A DNA stretch of 64,000 nucleotides from Hofstenia miamia (Eukaryota; Xenacoelomorpha; Acoela): the NCBI GenBank assembly GCA_004352715.1, contig SCFE01000070.1:1368144-1432143 (forward strand), given 5' to 3'. The notes under the pieces were generated by a model that was given only the letters and a program-made list of their open reading frames with translations, did not search any database and was not told where the DNA came from. Of this stretch, positions 46,672 to 57,502 are shown one piece after another. The stretch's first letter is position 1. Each line of letters starts with the position of its first letter. Both the position numbers and the translations under genes were made by a program.

Positions 46672-46846
46672 CTGGTTCTTCAAACAACCCTTGTATCTGT
46701 CGAGGTTGATATTGTATGACATTCAGCCCATATTTTTCAGTCAACGACAATAAGCAGTTCACCGAACAAACAATGCACATTGTTATTCCACTGATTCCCA
46801 ATCCAATATGGAACATAAAAATCATGCAGTTCCATTTCTTTGCCAT
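46672..46846 (-). CDS. G3 exon 1: N-terminal membrane-segment exon
   Basis: A 175-nt minus-strand exon from ATG to donor CCAG|GTAAAT, phase 1. The protein differs from G1 exon 1 at only a few residues (second residue A for V, K for R in EKYG). It carries the same GISGITMCIVCSVNCLL membrane segment and ends GLFEEP. The sequence just upstream of the ATG also resembles G1 (agtgt.agtca..aatgg). It is separated from exon 2 by the enlarged 4.4-kb intron. Confidence 0.6.
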
Positions 46847-47982
46847 TACTGACTAACACTGGTTATAGTCGTGATATAAATTAAGTTAATGGTTTATTCA
46901 TTAATTCAATAAATAGTTTATTAACTTTTGTTGTTATAGCACATGTCCCTTTTTCTGTAACTGTTCGAATCACAATCGTTACCCAACATTGCAATTTGTT
47001 ACGACGCTTCAAATGGAGAAGTCACATTAGCTAATTATATATAATGCTATTCTTAAATATGCGTAATTTCATGCAGATGGAAATTATTTATGTAACAAAT
47101 CTAACACCTAACATCCATGGTTTCATTTTAATTGTTTCAAGAAATGTAATTGTGCCGTGACGTGCTTTGTCGGCCGTGCTCGTGCCCTGCCTAAAGTTTT
47201 GCCTTGTTTAACGGTACTGTGCGCAAAATTGATTTCATAAATAAGTACCTGAAGCTCAAAAAATTTAATGAAAGATTTTTTAGCATTAAGTTTCAATTCA
47301 GCTTATAGTTTGTACTGTTACTCAACAGTATACTCATATTATCGACTACTCTGTAATTCTTAAATAATTTGTTGAAAAATAAATGCAGATTTTGAAATTT
47401 TCAGGTTTGTTCAGGTGGAGATCCGTCGCCTTGTAGGTTTAATTGAGTTTTGTTGGGCTAGTACTGTAATTCTGAACTTCATTATAAGGGTGTGTATATT
47501 ATTGCTTTCCAAAATCAAATTAGAAGACTACGGCGTATCTATTCTATATTAGTGGATGTAGCCAACGACATCAACTTCAAATTTGAGAACGTAAATGTTA
47601 TTATTACTGCCCCTTCTCCCCCATCTCAGAAATATTTCCTCTGCATAAAGCCGCCTCATATTAGTGAAAGATCAAAAACTTGTCAATTTATTTTCGAAAT
47701 TCTGATTTCTTAAATGAACATTCGGATAGGTTCTTCATCAGAATAACAATCAACTTAGTTTAGAATGAATTTTAGTTACACGTTAAAACTTAAAGTGCTA
47801 CTAACTTCGCAATTTTTCGCAAGACAGCGATCTTCAAGAACATTTTTGTTGCAAATGTTTTACACAATATATTTAAATAAACTATTTAAACATAATCATT
47901 AGCATATAGTTACATTTAATAGTTTTACAACTTCAGATTAATGTGGTGATTTCCAATTTAAATTTTATAGATATCGCGCAGA
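46847..47982. other. Spacer between G3 and G4
   Basis: It should contain the G3 promoter and G4 3' region. A plus-strand open frame at 47492-47713 begins with a stretch (IRRLRRIYSILVDVANDIN) faintly like an insect gustatory-receptor helix. This is too weak to call. Confidence 0.35.
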
Positions 47983-49649
47983 CTAAATCCCGCAAATATT
48001 ATCTTCATTGTACATAACCTTTCTCCAGTGGTGTTTTTCGTTTTTGAAATTATCAAGTCTATTGTGAGAAGTTCCATTTGAATTTAATATAGGTTGAACA
48101 TTTATTTGAGCAGTGGTTTTAAAATGTATAAAATTATCATCCTTCTTTGCCTTTTGGAAAAACTTTACCTCTGTGGGATTTGTTCCTGCTTCTTTCTTTT
48201 TGCAAAGTTTCTTAGTCTTGATTAGATTTTTCAGCCCTTGAAAAGTTTTCCATCCACGCTCTGCAAGTAAAAGAAGGCCAATTATCTGAGATATGAAACC
48301 AAAAGTATCGAGTGCTGTAGTCTCATTTCCAATGAACAAATATCCATCTTTCCAGCGAACTCTTATGTTAACAATTGAGTTGTTGATTCCTCTTGAAAAT
48401 GTTGTTTCTTGTTTTATTCGCGTACTGTGCGTGACTCCTTCAGTTTGGAAGACTTCTTTTGATATTATGACGAATGGTTTGGTCTCTGCCGAAATGAAAA
48501 ACCAAGAATAATCGTTTATCATCTTCGATAATAATTCTAACTTGTTTAATTTTGACTTTGCGCTTGTTATGCGTTGCTTAGCAGAATGAAATGAATCTGT
48601 TATTAGTCCCCAGGACCCAGCTTCTTTTTCCACGACATTGGCATACAATGAAACAAACACTTTATCCATCCAATTTCCACTTCCTTTTGCGACTATTAAA
48701 CGAAAGGGTGCTATGTCAATTGGAACATTTTCGGACAATGCTTCGTTTATGAGCTTACAAATGCTATCAATAACTTCCTCATCGATTTTTTCTATAATAG
48801 AGATTTGTGTAGTTTGGCTTCCAGTAAATGGCAATGTTGCTAATCCTTCTGTGATTTTATTTTGAGCGGTGAAGTTGAATTGTGCGCTGCTTCTTTCAAA
48901 ACTTGATGGAGAAGTCGTTTCCTCATTGTCTTTAGTTGGGAGGTCACGACGAATTGGAGTTGCTTTTTGCTGAGTAAACGGCGATGTTGCTAATCCTTCT
49001 GTTGGTTTTTTTTGAATTGTGAAATTGAATTGTGTGCTGTTCTTATCAATACTTAGTGGAGATGTCGTTTCCTCATTGTCTATAGTTGGAAGATCACGCC
49101 GAGTTGGAGTTATTTTTAGCTGAGTACTATTAAACCATGTAGTGGTACTTTTAGATTTCATGATTTCTTCATAACGCACTAGCGCTAAAATAGCCTCTTC
49201 AGTAAGTTCTTTTTCTGATATGAATTCCTCTATATCAATATATTCACATTCGTCTTCATTTTTCTCTAAGCATTTTATATACTGTTTGCACTTCTTGGAA
49301 GTAAATCTAGAGAGGCAGTCACCATATCGACAAGTATTCTCCAAATTTTGGAAACATTCACATAGGTTTTTGGAAGTCTCCTCTAGTGATCCACACCCAT
49401 CATCACTCCTTTTTCGCCGAACATTGGATTCGTCACACTGGCTCTTATCAGTCATTGAGGCCAGTGTGGCTTTTTGGGCCCAAGTAGGCAGCGATTTCAA
49501 GTGTTCGTACAAATCTTTATTAGCAAAATCCACGAGAGATAGTTTGATTTCCATTTGCACCACCTCACAATCTTTAAGTCTTCTGTTTTGAAAAGGCTTT
49601 TTTGCTTCGCAATCTCGATGACTGATACCATTTCCCAAAAGTAGTATTG
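47983..49649 (-). CDS. G4 exon 2: Cys-rich surface-type glycoprotein, duplicated stalk
   Basis: The minus-strand exon opens in phase 1 after tatattttag with ILLLGNGI and reads 554 residues to a stop at 47983. Head: 11 cysteines in the family spacing, LPTWAQKATLASMTDKSQC and the furin-like R-R-K-R before SDDGC. Stalk: a 50-residue unit (TPxRRDLPTxDNEETTSP to TEGLATxPFT) present twice. Conserved domain: SICKLINEALSENVP, PFRLIVAKGSGNW, GSWGLITDSF, LLSKMINDYSWFFIS, VRWKDGYLFIGNET. Hydrophobic segment: FISQIIGLLLLAERGW. Tail: basic, ending HHWRKVMYNEDNICGI. An in-frame ATG at 49737 lies in the predicted intron. Unknown function; predicted membrane-anchored. Confidence 0.78.
48822..49121 (-). repeat. 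150-bp tandem duplication in the G4 stalk
   Basis: Two diverged copies with a 150-bp period (for example taatccttct at 48841 and 48991, and the RRDLPT and EETTSP codons in each). In-frame, 50 residues each. Confidence 0.9.
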
Positions 49650-50595
49650 CTAAAATATACAATACGTCTATTTTATAAAAGCAGCTATCAGAAAACCTTG
49701 CTAGATTACTGCAAACTTTGTTAATTAGTAATTTCACTTTCTAAAATGCTAGTAAATGTAAACAGAAATATTTTTGGTAAGGACCTCAAAAGTTTATTTT
49801 TCTCAGATTTAAATGCTTTTGAAACAGGTTGGGAAAAAATATTCCGATTTCATGTTTTTCGAAAGATTTCGAATTTTACAAATATCATGATATTGGGAAA
49901 TATGTCAAATGTTTTCATTTGAGCAAAGAGATTCTTGAATGCAGTTAGCAGCACTGATAAAGATAGACAATCTTTTAATCCTGGGTAAATTGTGATGGTT
50001 TTTTTAGAATTTTTTAAATGCTTATAAGTCACTAAATAATAAACATATCTGAAATCTGTAAGCACAACTGGATAGACAATCGTCTCATCTTTCATTTTCT
50101 GACTTTGCGCATGGCGTGCTTGGGCGAGACTATTACAGTAAACAAAGTTATTGAGGCTAGTTGTTCTGCTATGGGCTTTTCACAGCATTATTTTCTGAAT
50201 ACTAAGTATTGAAAGAATTTCAAGATTTTTAGAAAATCGCATTTTCCATTGAAAACGTTAGTATTTCATATAGGGTCAATTTTATCACAAATTTCACCAT
50301 AAATGTGAACAAAATGGTTCGGAACTATACAGTGGTCAGTTTAAGGTTAACAATAAACTGATTGAAACGGGTGTTAAATATTTTTGTTAAACCATATAGT
50401 ACTGTATTCATAAATAAAAATTTACTTAATAGACACCAATAAAAATCATATTACTGAATATTTATGATTCTACAAAATTGATTTTTTTATCATAATTGGA
50501 GTATTGAACGAATTTTGAAAATAATTATTTTTTTGTCATTTGATAAAAATCGTGCAGTTCTTACGGTTATATTTCGTTAATTTTCTAATGCTTAC
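49650..50595. other. G4 intron (predicted)
   Basis: About 0.95 kb, AT-rich. A small minus-strand open frame at 50095-49850 is not supported by any motif. The ends fit GTAAGC...TTTTAG on the minus strand. Confidence 0.5.
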
Positions 50596-50770
50596 CTGGT
50601 TCTTCATAAAATCCTTCCATTTCATGGGGCTGGTAAAGATTTACCTTTAAACCATATTTTTCATATAAAGATATTAGACAATTAGTAGAACAAACCAAGC
50701 ACAATGTAATTCCACAGCTCGCCAAGGATAAGTGAAAAAGAAAGACCAACCAATCGCAAGTTCTTCCCAT
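50596..50770 (-). CDS. G4 exon 1: N-terminal membrane-segment exon
   Basis: A 175-nt minus-strand exon from ATG to donor CCAG|GTAAGC, phase 1. It is the most diverged of the four exon 1 copies, but keeps the length, the phase, CGITLCLVCSTNCLI and the closing FYEEP. This conservation pattern (hydrophobic core and Cys kept, flanks changed) indicates a translated exon. Confidence 0.6.
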
Positions 50771-51272
50771 AACTGCTCAAATCCTTTTAATTTAGTTATA
50801 AACTAATTTCAAATGGTTGTTTCATCTATAATGTATGCATTTTATATTTCCTATTGTAATGCATTTTTAATGACACTTTTTGTTTTGAATTTCTCGAATT
50901 TGCATTCTATTATATTTACTTATTGACACATTCAATAAGAACTAAGAGAGAGTATTTATAGTTTGTGATAAAGCTATAATTCCACTTTCGTGTATTTATT
51001 TTTATAGGATTGTAAACATTCTTCATGAATAAATTATGTGAAGTGGCTATTGGAAAGCTATATATATATTTTTTTTTTTTAAATGGATGTTTTTCAAAAC
51101 AATTTACTTAATGTACTCATAACGTGGAATGAAATGCGTACCCGCACGAGGCCGTACCCAATAATAATTATTCGCAGCCGCACGCCACTAAACTTATATA
51201 TATATATATTTCTAAATTAATTATTTAAAGTTGTTTACAGCCAATTTATCAACTCTAGTACAATTTATTTAG
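50771..51272. other. Region between divergent G4 and the SSX2IP-like exons
   Basis: AT-rich. The G4 promoter should be here, and possibly an upstream exon of the plus-strand gene. None could be identified; the ATG at about 51083 opens a frame without family resemblance. Confidence 0.35.
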
Positions 51273-51487
51273 TAATAGAGCTCCACCCAAACTCGTACAG
51301 CCTAATATAGAAATAACAAAGGATGGGATTGTACAACGCTCTACGTGGAACAAAGACCAACCATCTTTTAAAGGAGAGGAACAACTGTTACGTAATCTAA
51401 TTCGCGATTATGAAAGAAGGCTTTGTGAGTTAACTGCTGAGAATAACGCATTGAGAGAATGTTTGCGATGTGTGCTAGCAGAAACTG
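51273..51487 (+). CDS. SSX2IP: SSX2IP/ADIP homologue, third-last exon
   Basis: The open exon lies between a tttatttag acceptor and an ACTG|GTAAGA donor, with phases that join cleanly to the next exon. It encodes QRSTWNKDQPSF, then EEQLLRNLIRDYERRL, then ELTAENNALRECL. This matches the vertebrate SSX2IP region ending in its ...LL.DYE.RQ..L..ENAELKK.L coiled coil. SSX2IP (afadin- and alpha-actinin-binding protein) acts in centrosome maturation and adherens junctions. The N-terminal half of the protein must lie in exons upstream that I could not find. Confidence 0.7.
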
Positions 51488-52954
51488 GTAAGATTCAGAG
51501 TCTGAACTTGGTTATCATATCAGAGTCAGACTATTATTTAACAGTGTTAATTAACCCAGGTTTTTAGCAGTTTTTTAACGTTTCTTAAAAAGAGTTTTTG
51601 CATAATAATTTTTAATTGAAACTGACGTGGAGTGAGGTCCTAGGTCAGTCAGCCGTTTTCTTTTAAACATTAGCGAAAATCTTATGTTTAGCAACCTTGA
51701 ATACACCTTGAATGGACTACTCCATGATTATTTCGATTAATATAGAACATCAAACATTTGTTCATTTCATTTTTTGTTCAATAAATGTCTTTTGTCAAAA
51801 AGTCACAAGGAATTGTTAACAACCCACATACCTAAATTTCGTTTTAAAAAAATGAGAGATGGCCTTGCTAGAACTAGAAATCGCATCGGTTGCAATTTTT
51901 AGTAATAATATTGTGAAAAGCTTGTCGTGAATTTAGGTGAAATTTCTAAACTAGTCAAAATTTTGACTTAAGTTTTGTAAACATATTTTGTTTCAACTGG
52001 TTGAAGTAGTCTATGAACTGAAATTCTATTTTTACTAACTAGCTATACCTTGTGATATGATTAATTTTGCTGAAACAATTTCGATTATATTGTCATAGTA
52101 AATTCAAGCAAATTTGTTTGAACGTTTTATATAATTGATTTAACGCGTTTGACTACTTCTCTATACTTTGTGCTTGGTGAATGTACATTAAGTCAAGTGC
52201 AAAAAATATTGGTCTTAAGACCAGAATAATGGATAGAATATTCTAGATGACTTTGTATAACTAGCGATGTCTATGTTCAATAATCGTTGGGGCTATATCA
52301 AAGTCAATGATGAGCATAACATTAAAGAAATTGATAAATTTGAATTGAAGAACAAATGGAAATTCATTATCAAATTGGTTTGCCAGCATTATGCGACATT
52401 TTTCATCAAAAAGAGAGTCTCGTCACATACGATCAGATTAGCAAAGTTTTTTTGAATAAGGTGTTTGTTCTCTTTCTGATTGACAGGCACATTATAAAGT
52501 TCTAACAATGACATTATTGAACATATTCGTCTGGGCTTAAAAATACATAGAGCGCCATCAGCCATAATCTTTAGATAGACTGACCATTTCGCTTAAATCG
52601 TACGGCAACTAAATTGACAGGCATTATATAGAAATTCTAGCAGAATTAGCACCATTTTAAAAATTCAAGGGTAACTAAGCCTCACGCTAATATCTGTTAT
52701 TTATTTTTTGTATTGTTTTAAGAAGATAGCATGAAATATGGTGCAATGCTCCAACGTTCTCCCACGATTACATGCACAAAAAACTTTTTTTGTAGTTAAA
52801 CGTAACACCACATGTTGCAACCTAAATTAGCAATTTTCATTTATTTAAAAATAAATTCTATTTTTATCAATAGATGTATGATGTATTCAATATTGCCCCA
52901 ATATTTTAACTGATGGTGTATTTTTTTAATTAGTTTAATAGTTATGTTATTTAG

Positions 52955-53127
52955 GGGCTGAAATCGCTTTAGAGGATACCGATGAATGCCAAGAACCGAT
53001 AGAAGACCTGGATAAACTTACCGCCTCTTTAGATGCTGCGCCGTTTGCATTGATAAGAGCAGATATCGAAAAATTTATTCGTCAAAAATGGAGAGCGACA
53101 AAAAAAGCTATGCGAAAATCACAAATG
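52955..53127 (+). CDS. SSX2IP: SSX2IP/ADIP homologue, second-last exon
   Basis: The exon starts after gttatttag, completes the Gly codon split with the previous exon, and ends at ATG|GTAGTC in phase 0. It encodes an acidic linker (EDTDECQEPIEDLDK) and then IRADIEKFIRQKWRATKKAM. The latter corresponds to the SSX2IP segment LTNSIRKQWRILKSHVEK (single conserved Trp in a basic helix). The intron before it (51488-52954) is 1.5 kb and empty apart from chance frames. Confidence 0.7.
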
Positions 53128-53310
53128 GTAGTCTTTTTTATTGGAGTATTGTTGAAAATTTTATCAAAAATTTTCTACAATGGCACTATTTTTACATAGA
53201 AAAGCATTGAATTTAATCATACATATGCAAGTACTATAGGTTTTGAAATGTTTTCAGTACAGGATTTCATTTTAATCTATTATTAAATTATAATGATTAT
53301 CTGGCTTTAG

Positions 53311-53535
53311 AATGAATTTGATGTTGATGAAGGCAGAGTAGATGAAGATTGTGATGAAGATGAATCTATTGTGGACAAAGGGCTCATCTCTGCTCGGGAG
53401 AAGCTCTATTCTCAACTTTCTAATCCAATTGAACCATCAAGTTCTAAAAAGCTCCGAACTTTATTTAAAAATTTATCTGAGAAAGAAGTTATTCCCAATA
53501 GTCCAACACTCAATTTTGACTCAGATTCATCTTAA
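53311..53535 (+). CDS. SSX2IP: SSX2IP/ADIP homologue, last exon
   Basis: The exon follows ctggctttag, phase 0, and runs 74 codons to TAA at 53533-53535. It encodes a very acidic stretch (DVDEGRVDEDCDEDES), a helix (SAREKLYSQLSNP) and a Ser-rich end closing FDSDSS. The tail is shorter than in vertebrate SSX2IP, which continues with further coiled coil. Whether an alternative downstream exon exists cannot be told. An AATAAA lies 240 bp downstream. Confidence 0.6.
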   Translation, partial: NEFDVDEGRVDEDCDEDESIVDKGLISAREKLYSQLSNPIEPSSSKKLRTLFKNLSEKEVIPNSPTLNFDSDSS

Positions 53536-53776
53536 GCTGCATTACCACAAGGTTAATCTTTACCATCTTTCAGTAATTAAAGCCAAATTGTCATATATTT
53601 TCTCACATTTGGGCTTTTTTTAGTGTTTTTCCACAGAACTATTAGGAATTTTCTTTAATACAAAAATATTTTTGCGAATACGTTTGTATAGCAATCTAAT
53701 ACTTGCAAAATTGCCGAAAATACCATAGAGAGAACATCCTAAGAACAGTTTCTTTTATTGTCCATTTAACCCTGTA

Positions 53777-53782
53777 AATAAA
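53777..53782 (+). promoter_or_regulatory. AATAAA polyadenylation signal candidate
   Basis: The first canonical hexamer after the SSX2IP-like stop codon (gtAATAAAac). Plausible by position only; such hexamers are frequent in AT-rich DNA. Confidence 0.35.
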
Positions 53783-54880
53783 ACAATGTATGTTAAAAGA
53801 TACAAACCGTTTTTCCATATTTTCAAAGAAAGTTCTCCAAGCATATTAGGATGTATAGAGATCCTGGGATTCTAACACATCTATGGGTAAATGTAGTCTT
53901 CTGCCTATGGTGAATACTTGTGATAAGAATTTTTTCTATGCCTAAAGTACATAAGAATATTAACTTTTTTAATGAAAAAATTCAATTTTTCTAAAAATTT
54001 TCAAATTCTTCCCTGATTTAATATTCAGACAATAAGGCGGCCTAAAGCCTATGGCATTGCGGTTTCTGTGAATACATCACCCAAGTTCGTGCAGGCGCGA
54101 GGAGCAGATGTTATGTATATACTATTTATTAATAATAAGATAACATAACTTACTGTTATTTAAGAGAATCGTTTTCCATAATTGAATTTGAAAATAGTTA
54201 TGCTAATGTATTAAAATATTTGAAATATAAGCTCTGTAATTTAAATTATGTAGATTACAAAATTTTATCTAAGCTATAAAGAACGTGAAAGAGATACTTT
54301 TTATAATATCCAAACAAACTTCCATATGTAATCATTATCTATATTTAGACAACCAATAGTCCGAAAATATCATTTATAGAAATTAACAAAAATTAAATAA
54401 TTCTTAGATCTGCTTGTAAGCTATCATTAACCAACGTTGTTGGGGCTTGCTTAACTTATTATGTTCGTCCTGAATATTCGAATTTTGTTATCATGACTTT
54501 TTGAGAAACTTGAAATTCCGTTGACCACTTCTGCTTGAATGGTTTATTGACAGTTGTATCTAGCAGTTGCAGACGGTGGCTGGCATATAATATCAACTCT
54601 GTAAGGAACACAATGTTCAACTCCCCACAGTTCCCATGCGAGGCCCACGACCATCAATTATCAAAATTGTTGGAAAATCATTCTTCTTGCGACAACTGTG
54701 CGTAAAATACCTTAAAAGTTACGAAAATATTTCTTTGTCTATAAATCGTTTTCAATGTGTGCAATGTGGTACCTTGTGTTTGGTTAATTTGTTCCCTTAA
54801 AAATTAAAAACGGCGGTATAAATTCTCTCTCTCTTGTAATTGCTTACGATTTCTAAAATAAATATGATTTTGACCATTCT
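53783..54880. other. Intergenic DNA
   Basis: No gene seen. An aaaccgtttttcc word at 53806 recalls the hairpin at 25842. Confidence 0.4.
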
Positions 54881-54884
54881 GCAA

Positions 54885-54990
54885 CACGTGTGCCTTGCAA
54901 AATCCATGAAATAATAATGTATATAGTTCCTTTAATATACATNATATATATATATAATCATAATCCCATGCTAAATACATTTGCATTGCA
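54885..54990 (-). repeat. Duplicate of a short segment also at about 55595-55650
   Basis: Both places read LYTL(L/I)FHGFCKAH on the minus strand (catgaaat.ttaatgtatata on plus). The copy here is followed by (TA)n and contains one 'n' (54943). Confidence 0.5.
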
Positions 54991-55189
54991 CTTTATAGTC
55001 TAAGCTAATCTTGTACAATTTGTTTCAAGTTTTCTATATCTAATCCATTTAGTTAAATATGGCTTAAAATAGACATCCATTTCTCAAACTGATCCATTTA
55101 AGCAATATAAAAAGTTTTTCTATTATTGAGAACAGAATATAAAACAAATGCAAAAGCTTTTAAACAATAAAAAGTCAATGTTTTAAAGC

Positions 55190-55347
55190 AACTACTTCCC
55201 CAAATTATAATAACAGCACATAAATTTCAATATAATATTGTGGTTAGGATTTCTATCATAAGCTAAGAGTTTTCTTAGCATAGAGAAACATCTCTCAACT
55301 GCAGCCGATATTGTTGGACATTTTCGTATCTTGGCGTAAAATTCGGA
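55190..55347 (-). pseudogene. hAT transposase C-terminal dimerisation-domain relic
   Basis: The minus strand reads FYAKIRKCPTISAAVERCF, then SMLRKLLAYDRN, then CCYYNLGK and a stop. This fits the hAT C-terminal motif PT.SA.(V/S)ER.FS.L.K.L...RN......YYN. The frame continues upstream through a single TAA into the segment at 55348-55623, so the two may have been one reading frame. Only the end of the domain is preserved. Confidence 0.5.
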
Positions 55348-55623
55348 TTAAATGCCATCAACTTTCCATCCATTATAAAAGTGAAACTGGTATTTTCTAA
55401 TTGTGACTTGATAAGCGACTATTACACATGTCACATTTAAAAGATCAAGGGTGGGAGTAATGAGAACATCTGGTGGAATTTCAATTCTGTCAAACATTGA
55501 ACAACTCTGATATTTTATAATTGCAGCCTTAATTGAAGAAATTTGATTGTCAACCTTCATATATATTTTGCCTGAATAAGCTTCGCACAACGCATGTGCT
55601 TTGCAGAATCCATGAAATATTAA
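55348..55623 (-). pseudogene. Coding-like fragment, possibly arrestin C-domain
   Basis: An open minus-strand stretch after a TAG reads KIYMKVDNQISSIKAAIIKY, then RIEIPPDVLITPTLDLLN, then VTCVIVAYQVTIRKY, and ends at a TAA at 55348. Alternating hydrophobic strands with IPP...TPTL......V.Y.V. recall the arrestin C-terminal beta-sandwich of alpha-arrestins, but the match is by eye and partial. It may be a decayed exon or part of the adjacent transposon relic. Confidence 0.3.
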
Positions 55624-56922
55624 TGTATATAGAGCCTACTTCATTTAATATTTTTTCAGCTTCCAATATATATGTCTAGTCCTAGAAACGCGTTGAACAT
55701 TGAGTCGGGTCAACAAATAGCTAGCAATTAAACTTCTCGGGAGTTAGGCCAGGAAGTACATTAATTGAAATTGAATGAATATAAATGCCTTAGTTCAAAT
55801 GATTTAAGGCAGTCAGGATCCTGCATTAATTTTCAATTTTTTTATTAATTTTAATGAAACTATGCCAACATATTACTTTTCAGACACTTCAGCCACAAAT
55901 ACCGTATTTTTCAAAAACAAAAATATGACTTTTTATGACTTTATACTATTTATTTAACTGCACTCCGCTTTTATAACTTTTGGTTGCCCTAATTTTTAAT
56001 ATAGAACAACCTCATTTCTCAATTAATATCGACCTCTTGCGAATGAAAATAAATAAATATTAAATAGACTACGTCCTGATATGTTTTCCTGCATGACAAC
56101 TTCCATATCATGGAAAAATATAGCTTTTTCCTCTAAAATTCTATTTTTAAATCAAGTTTTATCTCAGAATATGTTATGCAATAAAATTCGGTAAACAAGT
56201 TAAATTTTACCGGATATCCGGATCCGGTTGTGAAATTGCCAATTTTACCGGATTCCGGCACATCACTAGTTTGATGTGAACTTCATCAAACAGAATGAAA
56301 ACGATGTTATGCTGTGATAGTTGAACAAAGATATGAACCAAAGTATTATAAATTCATATGCGATCATTCTCAACTATGTTTTAATACATACATGCATGTA
56401 TTAGAAAAATAAAATTTTTACGAAATTTTGTCATTATTGAGGACTCTATTGATTAGTGATAGCTAGCCAGGCACAAAATAGAACCTTGTATCACCTGATT
56501 TAAACGTGTACTTTACAATTGTCACAGCATCCCATCTTTTCAGCAAAATATCTATGTTAGTCAATAAGTTAGAGTTGAATGTTTGATTACTTGGTTATGG
56601 AAAGTAGTGAGCTTCTGTGTGATTTTTAGTAAGCGTTCATGTTAGTTGACTGACGATTTCTATATTTTAAATGTGATTTGCTCAAAATGACCGAATAAAA
56701 TACTAACGCAATACGTGTTGGAAATAACCAATATGCAACTCTACTTGCTGTTATTTTCTACAGAATATTATAAAGGATTATCAAAAACACTACCAAAATG
56801 TACGCAAGTTATCTGTTTGTGGTCCTAGCTAAATAACAAATATGAATTGTATTAAATGAATAATTATTTATTATATTGATAGCTATCATAAATACATGGT
56901 TCAAAACATCATTGATTAATTG
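55624..56922. other. Intergenic DNA
   Basis: A CCGG-rich palindromic patch (ttaccggatatccggatccggttg near 56209) looks like a transposon end fragment. No gene seen. Confidence 0.4.
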
Positions 56923-57502
56923 TTTTATAGCTCAAGTAAAAAAGTGGCAATTTTTCAAAATTTGATTATTATTTATTTTCACACTAGATGGCACGGGTCA
57001 TTAATAGTTCAAAATATTGTCAAATACTCGAGGAATTTGTACCATACGCAACCTGCTTATATCCCGATTCATGGAACATAGAACAAGATGGAACAACCCC
57101 TCATACCTCAAAATCGACAAAAGAATTTTCTACCAATTACAATATTCAAATTATGCAATGGCCACTGAATTCGCCAGATCTAGTACTCATAGAGAACGTG
57201 TGGCAGATTCTGAAGGATTTAGTCGAGAAAAAATCCCACAAATCTGAAAATATTAAAAAGTTACATCCTTGAATTACAACACCAAATAACTCAAGAAGTT
57301 AGATTCCGTTTAATGGATTCAGTTTCAAGACGTTTATCACCTTGTCAAACTTTGCATGGCAAACTTGTCAAATTACTTTGTCACCAGGTTACAAGCTGAG
57401 ACAATTATACTTTCAAATATATTTTATAAGCCTCTATTTGTTTTTTATTTGTTATGAAAAATGTGTTTATAATGTGGCCACTTTTTTACTTGAGCTATAA
57501 AA
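56923..57502 (+). mobile_element. Internally deleted Tc1-type element with perfect 26-bp terminal repeats
   Basis: The left end 56923-56948 (ttttatagctcaagtaaaaaagtggc) and right end 57477-57502 are exact reverse complements. TA is present inside the outermost bases, so the true element may start at TAGCTCAAG with a TA duplication. At 580 bp it is far shorter than an intact Tc1 (about 1.6 kb) and keeps only the C-terminal transposase region. Confidence 0.85.
56988..57272 (+). pseudogene. Tc1 transposase C-terminal fragment (DD34E)
   Basis: The 94-codon frame ending in TGA contains QDGTTPHTSKSTKEF and PLNSPDLVLIENVWQILK, the second and third catalytic blocks of Tc1-type transposases. There are exactly 34 residues between the catalytic Asp (of QDG) and Glu (of IENVW). 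The N-terminal DNA-binding domains and the first catalytic Asp are deleted, so it cannot be active alone. A Val-Leu replaces the usual Asn-Pro before IENVW. Confidence 0.85.

Noticed and set aside
57017-57247. Second reading frame over the Tc1 fragment
   Set aside because: The overlapping frame has the DD34E motifs; this one has none.
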